Shown here piece by piece: positions 61,106-64,000 of a stretch of DNA of 64,000 nucleotides. A program made the translations under genes and the position numbers. This stretch comes from Actinomycetota bacterium. Lineage in GTDB: Bacteria; Actinomycetota; Acidimicrobiia; Acidimicrobiales; JAJPHE01. The stretch is taken from contig DAHUYE010000098.1 of the NCBI GenBank assembly GCA_027315345.1, positions 26,675-90,674 on the forward strand, in the 5' to 3' direction. The first letter of the stretch is position 1; each line of letters starts with the position of its first letter. The notes beneath the pieces are model-generated. The model had not been told where the DNA came from. It ran no database searches and saw nothing but the letters and a program-made list of their open reading frames with translations.

Positions 61106-61335
61106 TTGGTGGCCGTGGCCACCACCAAATTCACACCTAGGAGGATCGAGGGCACCAGGTATCCCAGCGACTTCCCGGTGCCCGTCCCAGCCTGAATGAT
61201 CAGGTGACGTTCCGTTCGGATGGCCTTGGCGACCGCTAGGGCCATCTCCACCTGGCCGGGCCGGGACTCGCCACCACCTGGCAGGGCGGCAGTCACCTTG
61301 GCCAGGCCGGCCACGATTTCGGCGTCGGACGGCAC
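61106..61335 (-). pseudogene. Truncated, diverged copy of the helicase 5' end
   Basis: The first 76 codons match the intact helicase (58258-60183) at 69 of 76 residues, Walker A GTGTGKS included, then similarity stops abruptly at the codon after VVATAT; the corresponding top-strand match runs 59953-60183 to 61106-61335. Bases differ more than residues, so the copies are old or come from different strains. The remnant still has its leaderless start: TACCGT, seven bases, GTG. Beyond the break the frame stays open for another 62 codons of unrelated sequence that overlaps the antitoxin region, but has no helicase motif. It must be inactive. Confidence 0.85.
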
Positions 61336-61342
61336 GCACGGG

Positions 61343-61348
61343 ACGGTA
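61343..61348 (-). promoter_or_regulatory. -10 element TACCGT upstream of the helicase remnant
   Basis: Bottom-strand TACCGT, seven bases, GTG at 61335, the same layout as the intact gene with a different hexamer. Confidence 0.5.
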
Positions 61349-61410
61349 CCGGGCCCGTGCGACGAACGGGTCCTTTCGGTCCGCCTGCGCCGAGTCCTAC
61401 GTGGACCTCG

Positions 61411-61620
61411 TCACGCAGCCGAACGTCCCCCCGCCCGGTGGGTCTCCCTCAACTCGTCTGCAGAGGGTGCGGGCGCCAGCAAGCCCGCGATTCGGTCCAG
61501 CGTGGCGGGGTCCTCGATCCGGACCGGAACTCCTTGGGAGCGGCACGACCGCTCGACCGCGGCGCGGACCACTTGGCCGTCAGTGGGTGGGGGGTCGTAA
61601 GTCACCAGGCCCGTTGTCAT
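61411..61620 (-). CDS. Small uncharacterised protein, 69 residues
   Basis: A short soluble protein, TYDPPPTDGQVVRAAVERSCRS then EDPATLDRIAGLLAPAP and a basic tail. No family recognised. ATG at 61620 is three bases after TATATC and has no ribosome site. It lies downstream of the excisionase-like gene in the same direction and could belong to the same mobile element. Coding is plausible but unproven. Confidence 0.45.
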   Translation of the reverse strand: MTTGLVTYDPPPTDGQVVRAAVERSCRSQGVPVRIEDPATLDRIAGLLAPAPSADELRETHRAGGRSAA

Positions 61621-62156
61621 GCTGATATAGGCCTTCGGGCAGGGTGAGATTTCGCGGGGACGGGTGCCTCAATCCGACCCGCCCGCCCCCGGCCAGGCGG
61701 CGACGACCAGCAAACATTCACTGGAATCGCTAGTCGGCCTGTGCGCCATCGCCAGGCTGGCCGGCAGTCGCGTCCCGCTCCCGTCCCGCTAGCCCCATCC
61801 CGACGAGCCCCATCCCCCGGACAGACCCTTGCAGGTTCCCCTCCGGGAAACCTGTCGGACCGGGGTGTCCGGTCGAGCCAGCCGGAGAGACCCGGGAGGG
61901 CAGGATGCTTCCTTCCGGGGTGGATGGCCCCGGCTCCGAGCGGGCTGGGCCCCCAGCGGGACGGAAACGGGAACGTCCCCGGGACGCCCCGGCGTCCCGC
62001 GGTGCGTGACAAACCGGCCGTGTCGGTCGGTTCATGGCACGCCGGGTCCCGGTGGTCGCGGCCAATCAACTCTGCTCGGACGCTCCGGCCCCGTGAGGCG
62101 GAGGCGCCAAGGCCCAACGGCATGATGGGGTAGGGGAGTCGGACGGGGGTCATGGA
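61621..62156. other. 536-base segment with hairpins and no gene
   Basis: I see no convincing coding sequence. It has GGGACG/CGTCCC in two inverted pairs (61958-61963 with 61974-61979, and CGGGACGCC 61980-61988 with GGCGTCCCG 61991-61999), and a hairpin CAGGTT...AACCTG near 61829-61852. These may be regulatory or replication structures of the mobile element. Confidence 0.5.
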
Positions 62157-62384
62157 TCAGATCCGTTGGGCCGGTTCGACCCGGGCGGAGTCGCGAATCT
62201 GGCGGAGGTCGGCCGGGGCGAAGGCCAGGCGGCCGGTGAGCTTGTAATGCGGGATGGCCCGTTCGGCGACCCGTCGGCGCACCCAGCGCACGGTCACCCC
62301 CAGGAAGGCAGCGGCCACCTCGATGTCGACCAGGTCTTCCTCCGGCCCGGCCCCTGTCGCCCCGCCCACCACTGGACCGGTCAT
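62157..62384 (-). CDS. Excisionase-like helix-turn-helix protein
   Basis: A 75-residue protein with an excisionase/MerR-type winged helix: DIEVAAAFLGVTVRWVRRRVAERAIPHYKLTGRLAFAPADL. In actinobacterial integrative elements such a gene precedes the integrase and switches excision. ATG 62384 chosen; an earlier in-frame ATG at 62441 would add a Pro/Arg-rich leader. No integrase follows in this direction within the window; instead, 500 bases of hairpins. Confidence 0.7.
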   Translation of the reverse strand: MTGPVVGGATGAGPEEDLVDIEVAAAFLGVTVRWVRRRVAERAIPHYKLTGRLAFAPADLRQIRDSARVEPAQRI

Positions 62385-62604
62385 AGGGCCGCCCCCGGTC
62401 CGGAAGGACGAGTGGATGCGATGGGGGAGACAAGGCGGCAACTAGGCCGGCCGGTCGGGGACCGCCCGGCCATGTCCATGGTGGGCTCGGGCCGCCCCGG
62501 GGTCGTCAAGGGCCACTCGGCCACCCGTGGCCTCCTTCGGCTCCGCCGTCCCTGGACGACCCCTGCAAGGGTCCCCGTCGGGGAGAGGCTCCTTACTCCT
62601 CGGA

Positions 62605-62899
62605 TTCCCCACAATCTTCCCCACGGCATGGCCATGGCGGGATCATGCGCCGGCACCTTCCCCAACCAGTTCCCGAAAACCTTCCCCAAATAGAAATTTC
62701 TGGCCGGACCCTCGGGGGACGCGAGGGCCTCCCGGTTCCCGCCCGGTCGCCGGCGTGGGCAGACGCCGTCCCTGCTCAGGGGCGCCTTCCCCACTCCCAG
62801 GACGAGATGGGGAATGGCACCGGGACGTTCCCCAATTCCACCCCAGCCTGGTTGGGGAATCAGAAATCGCCTCCGGACCCCCGGGGAGGGCCTTCCCCA
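62605..62899 (+). repeat. Array of nine TTCCCCA motifs
   Basis: TTCCCCA occurs at 62605, 62617, 62658, 62682, 62787, 62828 and 62893 and, inverted as TGGGGAA, at 62808 and 62853; a variant TTCCCGA is at 62670. In such GC-rich DNA far fewer than one would be expected in 295 bases. Spacing is irregular, so it resembles a cluster of protein sites, not a tandem array. Confidence 0.75.
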
Positions 62900-63060
62900 G
62901 TCTCGGGCCCGGGCCATGGGCGGCGAAGTCGACTCGTCCGGGCTGGCGGCCAGGAGGGCCACGTCCGTCTCGTCAATGGCTGAATCCATCACCGGCTCCT
63001 TCCTGCCGCCTGGGCTGGCTCGCCCCACGTCGGCCCTTCCCGGTAGTCATACGCAAGCGA

Positions 63061-63250
63061 ACCGGTACAACTACCGGCACAAGAACCGGCACAAGGACCG
63101 GGACGCGACCTTTTTTTCCGGACAAGACCTGGGACAGGGAGCCCCGCCGGAGGAGAACTGGGACAGAACCTGGGACAAGAACCGGGACACGCTCGTCCCT
63201 GTGTCCGGGAGGGGGCAGCACTGGCCCCAACCGGCACAACTACCGGCACG
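63061..63250 (+). repeat. 12-base periodic repeats (ACCGGCACAA type)
   Basis: ACCGGYACAA-like units start at 63061, 63073, 63085 and 63097, exactly 12 bases apart; GGGACA variants lie at 63160, 63172 and 63184 with the same period, and CCGGCAC at 63231 and 63243. The period is seen; an iteron-like role is inference. Confidence 0.75.
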
Positions 63251-63469
63251 AACGCCGGACCAGGTACCGGACCGAGCGGAGGGCCCGCGCGGCCGGCGGC
63301 CTCATCGCCAGCCTCGTGGGCGCCCGACACAGGCGAACCGTCCTCATCGGCGTGCCGGTGGTCGCCGGGGCGCCAGACCGGGACCCCCCCTTCGCAACGT
63401 GATCCTCGCCGCCATCCTGAGCACCGTCCCGTCCCCGGGACCCGGGCTGGCCGGGCGGCGCTGGCGCAG

Positions 63470-63550
63470 GACGCTGTCCCAGATACTCGGACGCAAGATG
63501 CTGTCCCAGATACTCGGACACACGACGCTGTCCGGGATACTCGGACACAC
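63470..63550 (+). repeat. Three tandem 27-base repeats
   Basis: Units at 63470-63496, 63497-63523 and 63524-63550, each containing GATACTCGGAC after a CTGTCC; each has a TGTCC-N9-GGACA or similar half-palindrome. Differences are only a few bases per unit. No spacer lies between units. Confidence 0.85.
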
Positions 63551-63666
63551 GGAGCCCTCGATCCTCACGGTGAGCGCGGCGTCGCGGATGCATACCTGAC
63601 TAGGCCGGTGACCGAGCTCGTTCCTCGCGCTCAGGGAGCAACAACTTGCCCGCTCCCGCACAAGCC

Positions 63667-63696
63667 TTGACCGCTGTTTACCGATCGTGAGATAAC
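63667..63696 (+). promoter_or_regulatory. Possible promoter before the relaxase
   Basis: TTGACC (63667-63672), 18 bases, GATAAC (63691-63696). Directly after it is an inverted repeat CCCTGG (63697-63702) and CCAGGG (63715-63720). Confidence 0.4.
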
Positions 63697-63760
63697 CCTG
63701 GACAGGCGTCACAGCCAGGGCGCATAACCACCCCCAACGGCCAAATCTTCGAACACGATT

Positions 63761-63783
63761 GCAACGTGGGTTCCCCACATTGC
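63761..63783 (+). other. Inverted repeat resembling an oriT
   Basis: GCAACGTGGG (63761-63770), loop TTC, CCCACATTGC (63774-63783): ten-base arms with one mismatch, 25 bases before the relaxase ATG. MobF relaxases bind such hairpins next to the nick site. The nick itself cannot be placed. Confidence 0.5.
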
Positions 63784-63808
63784 TAGGCCGTCGGAGGCGG
63801 TGGCGAGC

Positions 63809-64000
63809 ATGGCCTGGATGCGGATGATGGGCACCGACTCGGTGGAATACCACCGCGCCACGGTGCTATCCCGCGCCGATGACCACCCCGGCGCCGCCCT
63901 GGCCTATTACGCCTCCCGGGGCGAGACGCCCCTCGTGTGGGGCGGAGCGGGCGCCGAGGCCCTCGGCCTGGCCGGGACCGTGACCGATGAGGCCTACACC
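63809..64000 (+). CDS. MobF/TrwC family relaxase, N-terminal start (partial)
   Basis: The last 192 bases encode 64 residues that run off the right edge. The order of motifs matches the start of TrwC-type relaxases: a Tyr-containing stretch (SVEYHRATVLSRADDHPG), a tandem tyrosine (ALAYYASRGETPLVW) and GGAGAEALGLAGTVTDEAY, the WxGxGAxxLGLxG signature. These proteins nick oriT and pilot DNA in conjugation. GGAGG lies 11 bases before the ATG; a GTG at 63800 is an alternative. Conserved His and helicase domains would lie outside the window. Confidence 0.8.
   Translation, partial: MAWMRMMGTDSVEYHRATVLSRADDHPGAALAYYASRGETPLVWGGAGAEALGLAGTVTDEAYT

Larger units (their letters stand above)
62385..63808. 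other. 1.4-kb repeat-dense region between excisionase-like and relaxase genes
   Basis: No convincing gene. Open frames on both strands encode only repetitive low-complexity peptides. The segment contains TTCCCCA motifs, a 10-base palindrome AGAAATTTCT (62692-62701), 12-base and 27-base repeats, a T run at 63111-63117 and inverted repeats before the relaxase, listed separately. I infer an origin (replication or transfer) of an integrative element. Confidence 0.6.

Noticed and set aside
63061..63550. Possible CRISPR array
   Set aside because: Units are tandem with no unique spacers, units are 12 or 27 bases and imperfect, and no cas gene is near.
62814..63599. Open frames of about 200-290 codons on both strands in the repeat region (also 62527-63402 top, 62381-63028 and 63344-63853 bottom)
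   Set aside because: They encode only repeat-derived Arg/Pro/Gly/Thr peptides, overlap each other, and no frame shows a domain or a supported start.
1..64000. tRNA and rRNA genes
   Set aside because: I looked for the conserved T-loop GGTTCGAATCC-type pattern and rRNA cores by eye and found none; a tRNA scan would settle it.

Overview
The window is very GC-rich bacterial DNA, packed with genes. Everything points to an actinomycete-type Gram-positive, most likely Acidimicrobiia or a close relative. The division/cell-wall cluster has mraZ, FtsZ and SepF but no ftsA; MurE carries the meso-diaminopimelate DNPR motif; there is a PafE/Bpa-type proteasome activator; ileS is preceded by a T-box; many starts are GTG or TTG; and many genes appear to be leaderless. 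The class-level assignment is inference. I see no rRNA, tRNA or CRISPR array.

Layout. 1-13.9 kb is a mixed housekeeping block: threonine aldolase tail, PIG-L deacetylase, NUDIX hydrolase, DNA polymerase IV, Gfo/Idh oxidoreductase, DUF3040 membrane protein, a leftward MoxR-DUF58-transglutaminase operon, a divergent ROK kinase, HNH nuclease, lipoate ligase-like protein, a luciferase-like monooxygenase and an uncharacterised His/acid-rich protein. 14.1-30.9 kb is the dcw cluster: mraZ-rsmH-ftsL-ftsI-murE-mraY-murD-ftsW-murG-murC-murB-ftsQ-ftsZ-pgeF-yggS-sepF-yggT. From murE to ftsQ, and from rsmH to ftsI, genes overlap by the four bases NTGA, which implies translational coupling. murF is absent from its usual place. 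31-43 kb holds a membrane protein with a histone H1-like tail, ileS with its T-box, a DUF167 protein, a TraR/DksA-type zinc-finger protein with another H1-like tail, lspA-rluD, an Rrf2 regulator, pafE and dnaE. 43-58 kb holds two uncharacterised genes, a patatin-like lipase, a DUF255 protein, treY-treZ (trehalose from alpha-glucan), an SDR, a class IV aminotransferase, rpiB, a HIT protein and the classical phoH-ybeY-corC-era block, then a leftward DinG-like helicase.

60.2-64.0 kb is different: a Phd-type antitoxin/RelE-like toxin pair sits between the intact helicase 5' end and a diverged, truncated copy of that same 5' end. After that come a small unknown gene, an excisionase-like protein, about 1.4 kb of repeat-dense non-coding DNA (nine TTCCCCA motifs, 12-bp periodic repeats, three tandem 27-bp units, an inverted repeat resembling an oriT) and the first codons of a MobF/TrwC-type relaxase. 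I read this as the edge of an integrated conjugative or mobilisable element whose integrase and transfer genes lie outside the window.

The strongest regulatory signal is a repeated promoter layout: a TANNNT hexamer, exactly seven bases, then the start codon (before 380, 8988, 12819, 35293, 38614, 51967, 54094, 60183 and the helicase remnant at 61335), as expected for leaderless mRNAs. Genes with leaders instead show structured RNA: a 19-bp stem that hides the rsmH ribosome site, a hairpin ahead of ftsZ, and the ileS T-box.
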